From Planctomycetia bacterium (lineage in GTDB: Bacteria; Planctomycetota; UBA8108; UBA1146): a stretch of DNA of 64,000 nucleotides. Position numbers and translations under genes: made by a program. The stretch's first letter is position 1. Each line of letters opens with the position of its first letter. The stretch spans positions 1 through 64,000 of the forward strand of contig JAAXJX010000038.1 in NCBI GenBank assembly GCA_012269595.1, in the 5' to 3' direction. Positions 30,566 to 38,759 of this stretch are shown piece after piece. A model generated the notes under the pieces. That model did not search any database, was not told the origin of the DNA, and was given only the letters and a program-made list of their open reading frames with translations.

Positions 30566-31404
30566 GTTTGTTTTTCCCGTATGTATTCCCAGGCTTTTGC
30601 CTGTTCAACGAAAAGGTACGCAGCAAGCATAAATGCAATGATGAATCCTGCCATCCCATCCCTGAACCCCCGGTGCTTAATGTAACGAGTCCAGAAGAAG
30701 GACGCACTTGCCTGGAACCAACGCCACCTTGATTCGGGTAATCGAACTCTCTTGCGTAGTCCTCCCGGCTTGCCACTGGCCAGGGTTTCGGCACTTTGAG
30801 TCGTATAGCGATTCATACGCATGAGGAAATCGTGAATCGTCGGATGGGCAAAATGCAGGATTTGGCCTTTCAGCTGGCCCACAAGCCCTTCCACATTGGC
30901 ATCTGCATGAATCTTTCCGGGTGTGTAGTGACCTTTCCCCGCCCGGAAGAGACGCAAATGCTCATCGTCCCACCCGCCATGTTTCATCCAACGTCCAAAC
31001 ACGTAGTGACGGAATGGAATTCGAAAACCGTCCTCCTCAGGGTTGGACGTAATTGCCGATTCGATTTCTTCCCTGAGCTCCTGAGTGACACGTTCATCCA
31101 TGTCAAGAACGAGCACCCAGCCATCCTCGACAACAGCCAGCCCATGGGAACGGATATCCTCTATCAGACCCTCACCCTTTGTCGCAGAAACACATTGACA
31201 CTGAGGCTGTTTTTTCATGAACTCGAGAGAACCGTCGCTGCTGCCATGATCGACGATGACGATGTGGTCAACCCACGACAGGTTTTCCAGCCAGGACTCG
31301 AGTTGGCCACGTTCATTCAACATGGCAGCAACGACGGTCAGGTTGGGGCAAGTCCCCTTCCCCAATCCGTGAAGATTTTCTGCCGGTGCTTCTGTTGAAC
31401 TCAT
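30562..31404 (-). CDS. Family 2 glycosyltransferase, WaaE/KdtX-like
   Basis: 280 residues from ATG 31404, with GGAGG four bases upstream. GT-A motifs: VVAAMLNERGQLESWLENL, VDHGSSDGSLEFM, then VLDMDERVTQEL carrying the metal-binding DxD-like acidic group. The C-terminal region HLRLFRAGKGHY...ILHFAHPTI is typical of the LPS-core WaaE group, followed by RYTTQSAE and a C-terminal membrane-associated helix (AGFIIAFMLAAYLFVEQ). It likely adds a sugar to an LPS core or related lipid, paired with the coupled ABC exporter. Confidence 0.88.
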   Translation of the reverse strand: MSSTEAPAENLHGLGKGTCPNLTVVAAMLNERGQLESWLENLSWVDHIVIVDHGSSDGSLEFMKKQPQCQCVSATKGEGLIEDIRSHGLAVVEDGWVLVLDMDERVTQELREEIESAITSNPEEDGFRIPFRHYVFGRWMKHGGWDDEHLRLFRAGKGHYTPGKIHADANVEGLVGQLKGQILHFAHPTIHDFLMRMNRYTTQSAETLASGKPGGLRKRVRLPESRWRWFQASASFFWTRYIKHRGFRDGMAGFIIAFMLAAYLFVEQAKAWEYIREKQT

Positions 31405-31495
31405 GGGGCCTCCAGAACCGTGGTGCCTGACCACGGATCATTGCTGATAAAGATGTTGGGCATGGGCTGTGAAAAGGTCAACCGCAGGTACAGGA

Positions 31496-34273
31496 TTACT
31501 CCGACTTTCCCGGATTGCCCTTTCTCTTGCGATTTTTGGCTCGCAGAAGGGCTTTCAGGTTTTCGCTGCCTTCTCCCTCCGGCTCGTTGGCATTCTTGTC
31601 CGAGTCGGTTTTGGAGGGTTTCGAAGGGTCCGGCTCGATTTCTCTCCGCCCACGCAAACGGGGGCGCCTGGGAGCTTCTTTGATTTCAGACTCTATATCC
31701 AGTGCAGAAACTGGAGTCTTCCTTTTCTGTATCGGCCCAAAATGAACCCTTCGAATCACGACATCGATGAAAAATAAAACCAATGCCCATCGTGTCAACA
31801 ATGGCCAAAGAGGAGTTTGGCTACTGTTTTGAACCTCGGGCCTCTCAAGCAAATCGGTTGAGGAATCGATCACTCGCCCCCTCGACTCCAGCGCAATCGA
31901 TCCGAGAAATTCCTCATCGGAACTCAAGGTGCGATATTCCGCGGGATATCCGACGGAGAAAGTACGAGCCATGTTGGCACTGGATCCATCAGGCATGGAT
32001 CCATCGATGGTCACGAGGTAATCGCCCTGTTGCCGAACCGGGAAATTCCCGATGTATCTCCCTGGGCCATCCTGACGTATCTCGATCAACTTCGTCTTCA
32101 GATCAGGTCCAAGAACACTCCCTGACAAATCAAGTCCATCCACAAATTGACCGGCTTCGTCGATGGCATCGATGAGGATGACTCCTCCCCTTCCATCGAC
32201 ACGCGTAACCGCCTGCAATGCATCCGTCTCTTCAGGCCGAGAGATAGAGCGAACCAGTTGGGCCCAAAATTTGGAGTTCCCTTCCCAGCCGGCCCATTCA
32301 GTTGACCAGCGGTTTCCAGAATCACTGGTGAAGGCAGCAGTCACGCCGATGCCGTGGCGTTTGAGTGCCAAAAGAGGGTCTTCCTCATCATTGATCAAGA
32401 TCTCAGAGGCAAGTGGTTTGATGGTTGTCAAAACGATGCCGTTAACGGAGGGAAATCCGGAGATCCCCATGACTGGATCTGCTGTCTCTCTCAATACGGG
32501 AACAAACGTACTCTCGTCGATCAGGTTCTTTCTGACCTGGAGTGCTTCCCTGAAAAAAATGCGGGGTAACTGAGTAGGGTCATCCATTCGATAGAATCTG
32601 CCACCCGTATCCGCTGCGATTTTTCTGAGAACCAACTCGGGAAATTCTCCGGAATGGGGCTGAATGCAGATGGTAGAGACTTTGATTTGTTGATCCGCAT
32701 ATTGCTTCAATAACCCCTGATTGGGTGGAGAGGGATCTCCATCAGAAATGATGATCATGTGCCGAGACTGGGCGTCGGTCGCCATCAATCCTGCAAAGGC
32801 CAACTGCATGGAAGGCTGAAACAGCAGCATGTCTTCCGGAGACATGGTGTTGATCTGGGCAGACAGGGCGGATTTATCATCCACAGGGGTCATGGGGATT
32901 CCCCATTTGTCGACCCCGTTCTTGTAAATCAGTAATCCGAAATAATCCTTGGGTGTCAATGCATCCAGTGCCGTCAAACTGATTTGCCGTGCCCATAAAT
33001 TTCCCTGAGGAAATTCACAGGTATGCAAAATGATGGCGAGCGCACCGTTGGGGATGATCTTCCGTTGGCGGATATCCATCGTCACTGGCAAGGCTTCCTC
33101 AACAGGAGTACCTTTCCAGCCTCCTGCTCCAAAGGAGTCGCTCCCGCCCACCATTAACAGCCCAACTCCATTGGAATGCACCAGACCCTCCAGCAGCTGG
33201 GCGACTTCCTTGCGTATTGAAAAATAGGAAACATTGTCCAGGATCACAGAGGAGTAGCCGGTGTAATCGGTCACAACTGCTGACAGATCCGCAGCAGCCT
33301 GCTCTTCTACCAGGATCTCGGAGCCGTTGAGATAACCCCGGATCGGGGATGCCCCATCTGCTGAGACGATCAAAACCTTCGAATTTTCACGGCTCGAAAC
33401 CATGACTGAACCGGCGTTGTTGAGCGGAATCGAATCGGTTCCCTCGGAGGGTTGAATCTGAACCTGAAAGCGACGCTGACCCGTTCCCGAAACTACAGGG
33501 AATGAAATCCGATTTTTCCCCACCGCAAGATCCATTTCCTGCCGGGACAGGAGTTCTCCATCTTCTCTGAGAACGACAGAAGCGGTCGTCTCAACCGTCG
33601 ATTCGAGAACAGCAGCCACCTCAAAGGTTTGACCCGGTTCCACTTCCTGGGGAGCGGCAACCGATTCGACCAATACTTCATTGAATCGGTCGTACACGAT
33701 GGGCCAGACATCCACGGAGATTCCCGCTGCCGCAAGATTGCGAGCTTCACGAATCGCGTCTCCTTCAGTGGGATTACCATCACTGAGAAGGATGATTCGC
33801 TTGCCACCCGTCCCTCCATTAGCCGTCAAAAAGCTGGAGGCATATCGGAATGCAGCACTGATGTCCGTCACACCCTGATTCAAGGAGACCGGTTTTCCTG
33901 ATCCCAGGTTGAGGGCGAAACCCTGTTCCAGTACAGGTTCAGAACCGAACGAGATCAACGCGACCTGGTCTGGGACAGTCAGCGTGCCCAGTCTTCTTGA
34001 GATCTGCTCAAGAACTGCATCCGTCTCCAATCTGGAGACCGATTCGGATAGATCTCTCAGGACAACGATGGAGAGCCCGTCGTTTTCAGATTCGAGAGAG
34101 AATCCTGCAAGCCCGAGAAACAAAAGCAATACTGCCACGATCCTCAGGATCAATGATGAGTTGCGGATCACCGGTGAAGTGGCCGCACGACTCGATTTCC
34201 ACAGGAAAAGCAGAATGGCGAGGGCAGGCACAGCCCAAAGCAACAACGAAGGCTGGGCGAATTCAAAAGTCAT
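31496..34273 (-). CDS. Membrane protein with two VWA-like regions and a glutamine-amidotransferase-like segment
   Basis: 925 residues from ATG 34273, sharing one base with the previous stop (TGATG). Two N-terminal membrane helices (~8-24 and 41-60), then a VWA domain with VVLRDLSESVS and a LLSDGNPTEGD segment (~68-200). At ~370 the segment GVGLLMVGGSDSFGAGGW resembles the class I glutamine amidotransferase-like fold used in this family, here without an obvious catalytic Cys triad. A second VWA-like half carries IIISDGDPSPP near 505. A late membrane helix (LLTRWALVLFFIDVV, ~825-840) precedes a Lys/Arg-rich cytoplasmic tail. Similar proteins occur in planctomycete operons with MoxR/DUF58 and coiled-coil membrane proteins; the role is unknown but resembles the Bat envelope system. 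Confidence 0.85.
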   Translation of the reverse strand: MTFEFAQPSLLLWAVPALAILLFLWKSSRAATSPVIRNSSLILRIVAVLLLFLGLAGFSLESENDGLSIVVLRDLSESVSRLETDAVLEQISRRLGTLTVPDQVALISFGSEPVLEQGFALNLGSGKPVSLNQGVTDISAAFRYASSFLTANGGTGGKRIILLSDGNPTEGDAIREARNLAAAGISVDVWPIVYDRFNEVLVESVAAPQEVEPGQTFEVAAVLESTVETTASVVLREDGELLSRQEMDLAVGKNRISFPVVSGTGQRRFQVQIQPSEGTDSIPLNNAGSVMVSSRENSKVLIVSADGASPIRGYLNGSEILVEEQAAADLSAVVTDYTGYSSVILDNVSYFSIRKEVAQLLEGLVHSNGVGLLMVGGSDSFGAGGWKGTPVEEALPVTMDIRQRKIIPNGALAIILHTCEFPQGNLWARQISLTALDALTPKDYFGLLIYKNGVDKWGIPMTPVDDKSALSAQINTMSPEDMLLFQPSMQLAFAGLMATDAQSRHMIIISDGDPSPPNQGLLKQYADQQIKVSTICIQPHSGEFPELVLRKIAADTGGRFYRMDDPTQLPRIFFREALQVRKNLIDESTFVPVLRETADPVMGISGFPSVNGIVLTTIKPLASEILINDEEDPLLALKRHGIGVTAAFTSDSGNRWSTEWAGWEGNSKFWAQLVRSISRPEETDALQAVTRVDGRGGVILIDAIDEAGQFVDGLDLSGSVLGPDLKTKLIEIRQDGPGRYIGNFPVRQQGDYLVTIDGSMPDGSSANMARTFSVGYPAEYRTLSSDEEFLGSIALESRGRVIDSSTDLLERPEVQNSSQTPLWPLLTRWALVLFFIDVVIRRVHFGPIQKRKTPVSALDIESEIKEAPRRPRLRGRREIEPDPSKPSKTDSDKNANEPEGEGSENLKALLRAKNRKRKGNPGKSE

Positions 34274-35244
34274 CACCTCAGATCCTTCCCTGAAAGCCGG
34301 AGCCTGCTGATTCGATTATTGCCAGTATCGGCAATGTAGATCTCCACCTCACCTGACTGCATTTTTGCCGAGATCCCCCTCGGTTCATGCAGTTGACCAC
34401 TGCCTCTACCCAAGCCGCCGTATTGTGCCAGACAGCCCCCCTCGGCAGTGAAAACCTGCAACAAACAACCTGATCGATCAACCACCAGGATTTTGCCGTC
34501 ACTGAGAACATCGACATCGAATGGTACGACAAACTCTCCCTGTGCAGTGCCTGGTCCACCAATCTGCTGTAGCAGTTCACCCTCCGCTGAAAACCGAAGA
34601 ACCCTCTGATGACCGCAATCGACGACCAGAACTGTTCCATCAGGAGCGACTGCCAGACCCTCAGGCCTCAGTAATTGGCCGGGGCCGTCCCCGCGTTCCC
34701 CCCAGAAATCGATCAGTTCCCCCTCGCGGGTAAACCGGAAAATCCTGTCCCTTTCGCCATAGGAAGCGACGAAAATGGTGCCGTCTGGAGCGATGTCAAT
34801 TCCCCTGACCAATTCGAGGTCACTTCCCTCACCAAACCGCCGAATCTCAACGCCCATCGAATCAAACTCTAGGATTCGCATGTAATGGGTATCCGCAACC
34901 AGATAGTGGCCATCAGGAGTTTGACAGAGATCGATGGGATGCCCGGAAGTCCATTCAGGCAACGCCCAAACACCTATGACCTGCCCCTCGTCATTGAAGA
35001 CCTGAGCCCTGCCACTTCGATCGATGATGACACAACCACCTTCATTTCGTGTGGTGATCGCCCTTGGCTGAAACAGTTTCCCAACCCCTCGGCCGGGTCC
35101 ACCCAGAAGGCTCACATTGGGGAGGGGTTGCCAAAGGCCACTATCGGTACAGGAGACAAATATAAAAGGGAGGCACAGGGAAATCCCGAGACGCGATGAA
35201 AGGGGCCTGTGAAGAAAGGATGGGATGGCAGCGAGAAAGCCCAT
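34273..35244 (-). CDS. NHL-repeat beta-propeller lipoprotein
   Basis: 323 residues from ATG 35244, overlapping the previous stop by one base. A hydrophobic N-terminus ends in a lipobox-like FVSC at ~29-32 (relative to this start), suggesting lipid anchoring. About six repeats of ~45 residues follow, with NHL-like signatures such as LLRPEGLAVAPDGTVLVVD, HQRVLRFSAEGEL and PRGI...IYIADTGNNRI. NHL propellers bind proteins, RNA or sugars; no catalytic residues are evident. Coupled on both sides within the membrane group, so it probably works in the same envelope complex as the VWA protein. Confidence 0.88.
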   Translation of the reverse strand: MGFLAAIPSFLHRPLSSRLGISLCLPFIFVSCTDSGLWQPLPNVSLLGGPGRGVGKLFQPRAITTRNEGGCVIIDRSGRAQVFNDEGQVIGVWALPEWTSGHPIDLCQTPDGHYLVADTHYMRILEFDSMGVEIRRFGEGSDLELVRGIDIAPDGTIFVASYGERDRIFRFTREGELIDFWGERGDGPGQLLRPEGLAVAPDGTVLVVDCGHQRVLRFSAEGELLQQIGGPGTAQGEFVVPFDVDVLSDGKILVVDRSGCLLQVFTAEGGCLAQYGGLGRGSGQLHEPRGISAKMQSGEVEIYIADTGNNRISRLRLSGKDLR

Positions 35245-35636
35245 CAATCGTCGGAGCGCCCCTGGAGGCGGTCGAAGTAATCGCGGGTCACTTTTTTGAG
35301 GGAAGCGGGAAGCCGCTGCTTTTCAATCTCTGATTCCGCAATTTTGCTGCTGCTCTTTACCGTCTCGACAAACTCCCTGCGGGCTTCACCGGTGGGAGCT
35401 TCTCCACGGGTCAAAATGGTGGAAACAATTTTACCGGGGTTGGGGCCTCCACCGGGAAACTGCTCCGTCTTGAATTCCCCTGGCTTGCCACCAATCTCTT
35501 CGGGATTTCCGCCACCCTGCCCTGGGTTGGTTCCCTGACCCATACCTTTGCCAGCGGAAGCTCCAGCCTGTGCTCCCGATTGCTTGCTCTTTTTGTTGAT
35601 GTGGACAAGACCTTGCCCACCGGAACTGCCCCCGCT
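35244..35636 (-). CDS. In-frame continuation of the UGA-interrupted coiled-coil membrane gene (C-terminal part)
   Basis: Directly after the UGA at 35639-35637 the same frame runs on for 130 codons to TGA at 35246-35244. It begins SGGSSGGQG, continuing the Gly/Ser linker present before the stop, and ends with a conserved-looking helical region (ARREFVETVKSSSKI, LPASLKKVTRDYFDRLQ). From memory, planctomycete coiled-coil proteins of this operon type end with a similar domain, which argues that both parts are one protein. An internal ATG at 35543 has only a poor ribosome site (AAAGG touching the codon), so independent translation of a 99-residue protein is less likely. Readthrough by selenocysteine, a recent nonsense mutation or a sequencing error are the options. 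It overlaps the NHL gene by one base. Confidence 0.6.
   Translation of the reverse strand, partial: SGGSSGGQGLVHINKKSKQSGAQAGASAGKGMGQGTNPGQGGGNPEEIGGKPGEFKTEQFPGGGPNPGKIVSTILTRGEAPTGEARREFVETVKSSSKIAESEIEKQRLPASLKKVTRDYFDRLQGRSDD
35601..35620 (-). promoter_or_regulatory. Candidate bacterial SECIS hairpin downstream of the in-frame UGA at 35639-35637
   Basis: On the minus strand, GTGGGCAA (35620-35613), loop GGTC (35612-35609) and TTGTCCAC (35608-35601) form an 8-bp stem with one G-U pair. The hairpin begins 16 nt after the UGA and the loop lies 24 nt after it. Bacterial SECIS elements need a stem-loop with G in the first loop positions about 16-37 nt after the UGA, and the E. coli fdhF element exposes GGUC in its loop. 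The match is good; the bulged U of the E. coli stem is not obvious. Confidence 0.5.
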
Positions 35637-36881
35637 TCACGTGCCACCTGAGTTGGCGTCGCACTTTCCGGCGAGGCAATCGGGACAGATTTTCGGCGGA
35701 TCACCTTCAGGCCACTCCTGAGCCAATTGACTCAACTCGGCCTCGGTGAACTCCAGTTGATCCTTGACCTGCTCCAGCATTGCGAGGTCTTTGAGCATCC
35801 GTGAAAGTTGTTCCAGATCATTGACCAGATCTTCATCTTTGGATCCAGACTCACCCGGTTTTCCGCTGCGCCCCGGTTTTCGTCCCATCATTTTGCGGAG
35901 TTGGTCCCCCATACGCTTCATGGCTTCAGGGTTCTCTCCGATTTTTTTTGCCAACGCATCCAAAGCAGTGGCGATTTGACCTGGATCTTCCTCTTGCAAA
36001 GCCTTGGCCAACCTTCGCATCTCAGGGGAGGATTGCTGACTCAACGAATCCAGCCCCTCCTTAAGTCGATTAACCGACTCTTTGGAAGAATCGCTCTTCA
36101 TGCTTTTCTTCGCGGCGGCGACCTTGGACTTCTGTCGATTCAATTGCTCTTGCAGATCTGCGGAAGTCCGCTTCTCCGCAGTTGGAGATTTGGCCGCCTG
36201 AAGGTTTTTCTTCTGATTGTCTGCAATCTTCTGGATGACGTCCCGAACCTCTTTTGAGACCTCATGCTTTTTTGAAATCTCCTCGACCTTTTCCAGACGA
36301 CGGACGAGGGCCTTCTCCTTGCGCAATGCCCGGGCAGAATCTTTGCGCTCCTCCTCGACCATGGCCTGTGTACCCAGCAAATCCATGGCTGGCACGAACA
36401 GGCTGACCAGGAAGAAAGTGGCACAGGTCCAGAGGACCTTTCCCGGCCAAAGATTGGCGACAGGGAGAGCCTGCTTCAGATCGACTGATCCGGAAACCTC
36501 GTTCGCATCCGCGATCACTTTTTTGGAAGTGTCCTCGGTGAGTTTTCCATCCCGGGCGTAGATCGCAGTGGAAATCGTTTGCGGAATGTGTGAGTTCTTT
36601 TCCACTTCGACAGCCCCGGAGAGGGTCGTCGATTTGTATCTGAATACTGAACCGAGGAGATAGAGAAGAAATGCCACTCCCGAAGCCCAAAGTTTTTGGT
36701 CAGTCGCTGTCACCGGTTGGTACAACTTGTCGACCAAAATGAGAACCGCTGCAATCAACAGGCTTCCACACAGAGCGCCCTCCAAAGATCGAAGCATCTT
36801 CAGATAGATCCGCCTGCGCTGAATCCGCTTCAAAAGCAGATCCAGATCTTTACCAGATTGATTTTGGGATTCTGCGTTCAT
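35637..36881 (-). CDS. Double-membrane-helix coiled-coil protein of the VWA/NHL group, ending at an in-frame UGA
   Basis: 414 residues from ATG 36881 (GGAA 8 nt upstream; codons up to 36953 are rejected). Two N-terminal membrane helices (~34-52 and ~66-82) and a third at ~150-170 (KVLWTCATFFLVSLFV) precede a long charged coiled coil (~180-390, KKHEVSKEVRDVIQKIADNQ). Near the end is CPDCLAGKC, a possible metal or redox Cys group, then DANSGGT and UGA. The Gly/Ser linker resumes in frame after the UGA (see 35244-35636); read through, the product has 545 residues with the UGA at codon 415. This resembles the coiled-coil membrane component found with VWA proteins in planctomycetes, probably an envelope complex. 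Confidence 0.8.
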   Translation of the reverse strand: MNAESQNQSGKDLDLLLKRIQRRRIYLKMLRSLEGALCGSLLIAAVLILVDKLYQPVTATDQKLWASGVAFLLYLLGSVFRYKSTTLSGAVEVEKNSHIPQTISTAIYARDGKLTEDTSKKVIADANEVSGSVDLKQALPVANLWPGKVLWTCATFFLVSLFVPAMDLLGTQAMVEEERKDSARALRKEKALVRRLEKVEEISKKHEVSKEVRDVIQKIADNQKKNLQAAKSPTAEKRTSADLQEQLNRQKSKVAAAKKSMKSDSSKESVNRLKEGLDSLSQQSSPEMRRLAKALQEEDPGQIATALDALAKKIGENPEAMKRMGDQLRKMMGRKPGRSGKPGESGSKDEDLVNDLEQLSRMLKDLAMLEQVKDQLEFTEAELSQLAQEWPEGDPPKICPDCLAGKCDANSGGT

Positions 36882-36962
36882 GGAGATTTCCGGATCCTCA
36901 CAAAAGTGGCACAGCGAAATTAGCACTGGGCTTGTGCTCGATTTTTTCTGCAATAGAAACGG

Positions 36963-37012
36963 CTGAAGTACGCCAATCAGTTCCAGAAAATCACTGATAC
37001 ATTGTACTTCAG
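36963..37012 (-). terminator. Nested hairpin after the AhpD-like gene, possible terminator
   Basis: CTGAAGTAC (36963-36971) pairs perfectly with GTACTTCAG (37004-37012); inside, ATCAGT (36976-36981) pairs with ACTGAT (36993-36998). On the minus strand it comes 14 nt after the stop at 37026 and is followed by CCGTTTCTATT, only a weak U-tract. It may terminate the aroC-ahpD unit or attenuate read-through into the membrane group. Confidence 0.5.
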
Positions 37013-37025
37013 TAACATTGGGTAA

Positions 37026-37601
37026 TCAGTCTTCTTTTGACGGAATATCCGCAGGGGGCATCCACGTCTCCAGATCCACTCCTGTTGCTTCAGCGACTCG
37101 ATTGATGTGACTGAAAAACCCGACGACATGAATCGCCTCTAGGATTTGCAGATCAGTGAATCCCTCTCTCCGCAATATTTGAAGGTCTTCGCCAGAGTGC
37201 TCCCCAGACAACTTTGCGAGCTTGAGTGCAAAGTATCCCAGTGCTTTTTGACGTGAATCGAGGGAGTCGAAGTCAGGCTGTCCCGGTCGTACCGAGCGGG
37301 CGAGAGCCTCACCGCCTTCAGCGGAATCAAGGTCTCTCAGATGGGATTCGATTCAGTAGTGACAGTTATTGGCCTTGCTGGTGATGACGGCGAGCCATTC
37401 ACGTTCAGCGGAAGTCAGTTCCCCGGGGCCTTTCATCAGTTGGACATAGAACTTCATGAAAGAATCGAGAAGGTCCGATCGTAACGACATCACTTTCAGA
37501 ATCTCAGAAACTTCGCCAGCACGCCCACCAGCTGCGGCGTATACCCGCGAAAGAATTCCACTCGAATCATCTTCGGGGTTTTGTTGCTGAATCCAGGACA
37601 T
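37026..37601 (-). CDS. AhpD-like (carboxymuconolactone decarboxylase/peroxidase-related) selenoprotein with CxxU motif
   Basis: 191 residues when the UGA at 37355-37353 is read as Sec83. The start ATG 37601 has AAGGAGAG upstream, inside the end of aroC. The first 82 residues match the peroxidase-related family (MSWIQ...KVMSLRSDLLDSFMKFY, SAEREWLAVITSKANNCHY). Family members continue C-x-x-C with a nearby His; here the second Cys is UGA, followed in frame by IESHL. The remaining 108 codons keep the family pattern: SRQKALGYFALKLAK, a GFTDLQILEAIHVVGFFSHINRVAEATGVDLE ending. So the gene is intact with CHYU replacing CHYC. AhpD-like proteins reduce peroxides or peroxiredoxins through this pair, and Sec would replace the more reactive thiol. 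Reading it as a pseudogene is less likely because both halves are conserved. Confidence 0.88.
37307..37332 (-). promoter_or_regulatory. Candidate SECIS hairpin for the AhpD-like selenoprotein
   Basis: On the minus strand, 20 nt after the UGA, CCTT (37332-37329) pairs with GAGG (37310-37307) and CCGC (37324-37321) with GCGG (37315-37312), leaving a 5-nt loop TGAAG that starts 32 nt after the UGA. Loop position and a G at loop position 2 fit loose bacterial SECIS rules, but the stem is short and interrupted. A smaller GAATC/GATTC stem lies closer to the UGA. Confidence 0.4.
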
Positions 37602-37604
37602 GCA

Positions 37605-38696
37605 TCACTCTCCTTCAAAGGGGGGAATCGCACGCCGTGCCAAAAGCCTGTCAGCAAGGACCAGTGCCAACATCGATTCGACAATCGGGACTGCTCTGGG
37701 GAGTACACAGGGATCGTGTCGTCCGGTTCCTGAAAACGTGGTGGCTTCACCACTCTTTTTGACAGACTCCTGGGATTTGCGGATAGTCGAAGTCGGCTTG
37801 AAACCCACCCTCATCCAAATCGGAGCTCCACTGGTAATCCCGCCCTGCAGACCACCACTGCGATTGGTTTTTTGGATCACAACACCCTCTTCATTGGTGT
37901 CGTAGGCATCGTTGTTGTCACTGCCCGTTCTTCCAGTAGCAGCGATACCGTCGCCTATTTCGAGTGCAACTGTGGCGGGAATCGACAACATGGCAAGCCC
38001 CAGCCATGCTTTCATTTTTCCAAAGACCGGATCCCCCCAGCCAGCGGGAACCCCACGAGCCACAACTCCTACCCAGCCTCCGAGACTCTCGCCTTCGTCT
38101 CTTGCCCGGGCGATTTCCGCTTCAAACCTTGCAGAAGTCTCAGTATCGGGACAACGGATCGGGCTTTGATCCACGTTTTCCACTGTCAGTTGATCGATAT
38201 CGACCGGGGCACGTACCCCCGCCACTTCCGAAACCCAACCGACAATTTCAATCCCGTGCTCGAGTCGAAGAAATTCCGCGGCGATGGCTCCTGCTGCAAC
38301 CCGGGCCGCTGTCTCCCGCGCACTCGCCCGTCCACCTCCACGAGGATCCCGATGGCCGTATCGGGCCTCCGTCGTGAAATCTGCGTGCCCTGGCCGATAG
38401 ATGTCTGCGAGTGACTCATAATCCTGAGAGCGGACGTCGCTACTCTCTATGTAGATAGAGAGAGGGGTTCCGAGGGTTCTTCCCTCAAAAACACCGGAGA
38501 GAATCTGCGGTTCATCCGGCTCCCTGCGAGGAGAAGACAATGCTCCACCCGGCCTGCGCCTTTTGAGTTGCCGTTGAAGCAGCTCGGGTGTGACTGGCAA
38601 ACCGGCGGGCAGGCCGTCGATCACCACACCGATTCCGGGGCCATGGGACTCTCCCCATGTCGTAATACGCAGGTACTCGCCGAAGGTATTGCTCAT
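37605..38696 (-). CDS. aroC: Chorismate synthase
   Basis: 363 residues from ATG 38696, matching the family start (SNTFGEYLRITTWGESHGPGIG). FMN/EPSP-binding signatures include RRRPGG near residue 45, RPGHADFTT, GGGRASARETA and GGLQGGITSGAPI, FKPTSTI and GRHDPCVLPRAVPIVE. It makes chorismate, the last shared aromatic precursor; the DAHP synthase for the first step is at 46356-47444. GGAGG sits only 1-2 nt before this ATG, so the alternative ATG at 38738 (14 residues longer, no ribosome site) cannot be excluded. The AhpD-like gene starts 3 nt after the stop. Confidence 0.95.
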   Translation of the reverse strand: MSNTFGEYLRITTWGESHGPGIGVVIDGLPAGLPVTPELLQRQLKRRRPGGALSSPRREPDEPQILSGVFEGRTLGTPLSIYIESSDVRSQDYESLADIYRPGHADFTTEARYGHRDPRGGGRASARETAARVAAGAIAAEFLRLEHGIEIVGWVSEVAGVRAPVDIDQLTVENVDQSPIRCPDTETSARFEAEIARARDEGESLGGWVGVVARGVPAGWGDPVFGKMKAWLGLAMLSIPATVALEIGDGIAATGRTGSDNNDAYDTNEEGVVIQKTNRSGGLQGGITSGAPIWMRVGFKPTSTIRKSQESVKKSGEATTFSGTGRHDPCVLPRAVPIVESMLALVLADRLLARRAIPPFEGE

Positions 38697-38759
38697 ACCT
38701 CCGAATTTAGTCAATCTGGGGTCGATTGCCAATCCCATGAACAGGACTTGTCAGGATCC

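Noticed and set aside
35411-35704. 97-codon frame on the minus strand, as evidence of a frameshift in the coiled-coil gene
   Set aside because: It is in another frame and has a basic, non-conserved composition; the real protein frame continues unshifted across the UGA.
37026-37601. Reading the AhpD-like gene as a pseudogene or as two separate small genes
   Set aside because: Both halves keep family motifs and one frame, the only interruption is UGA at the redox Cys position, and the second fragment has no ribosome site.
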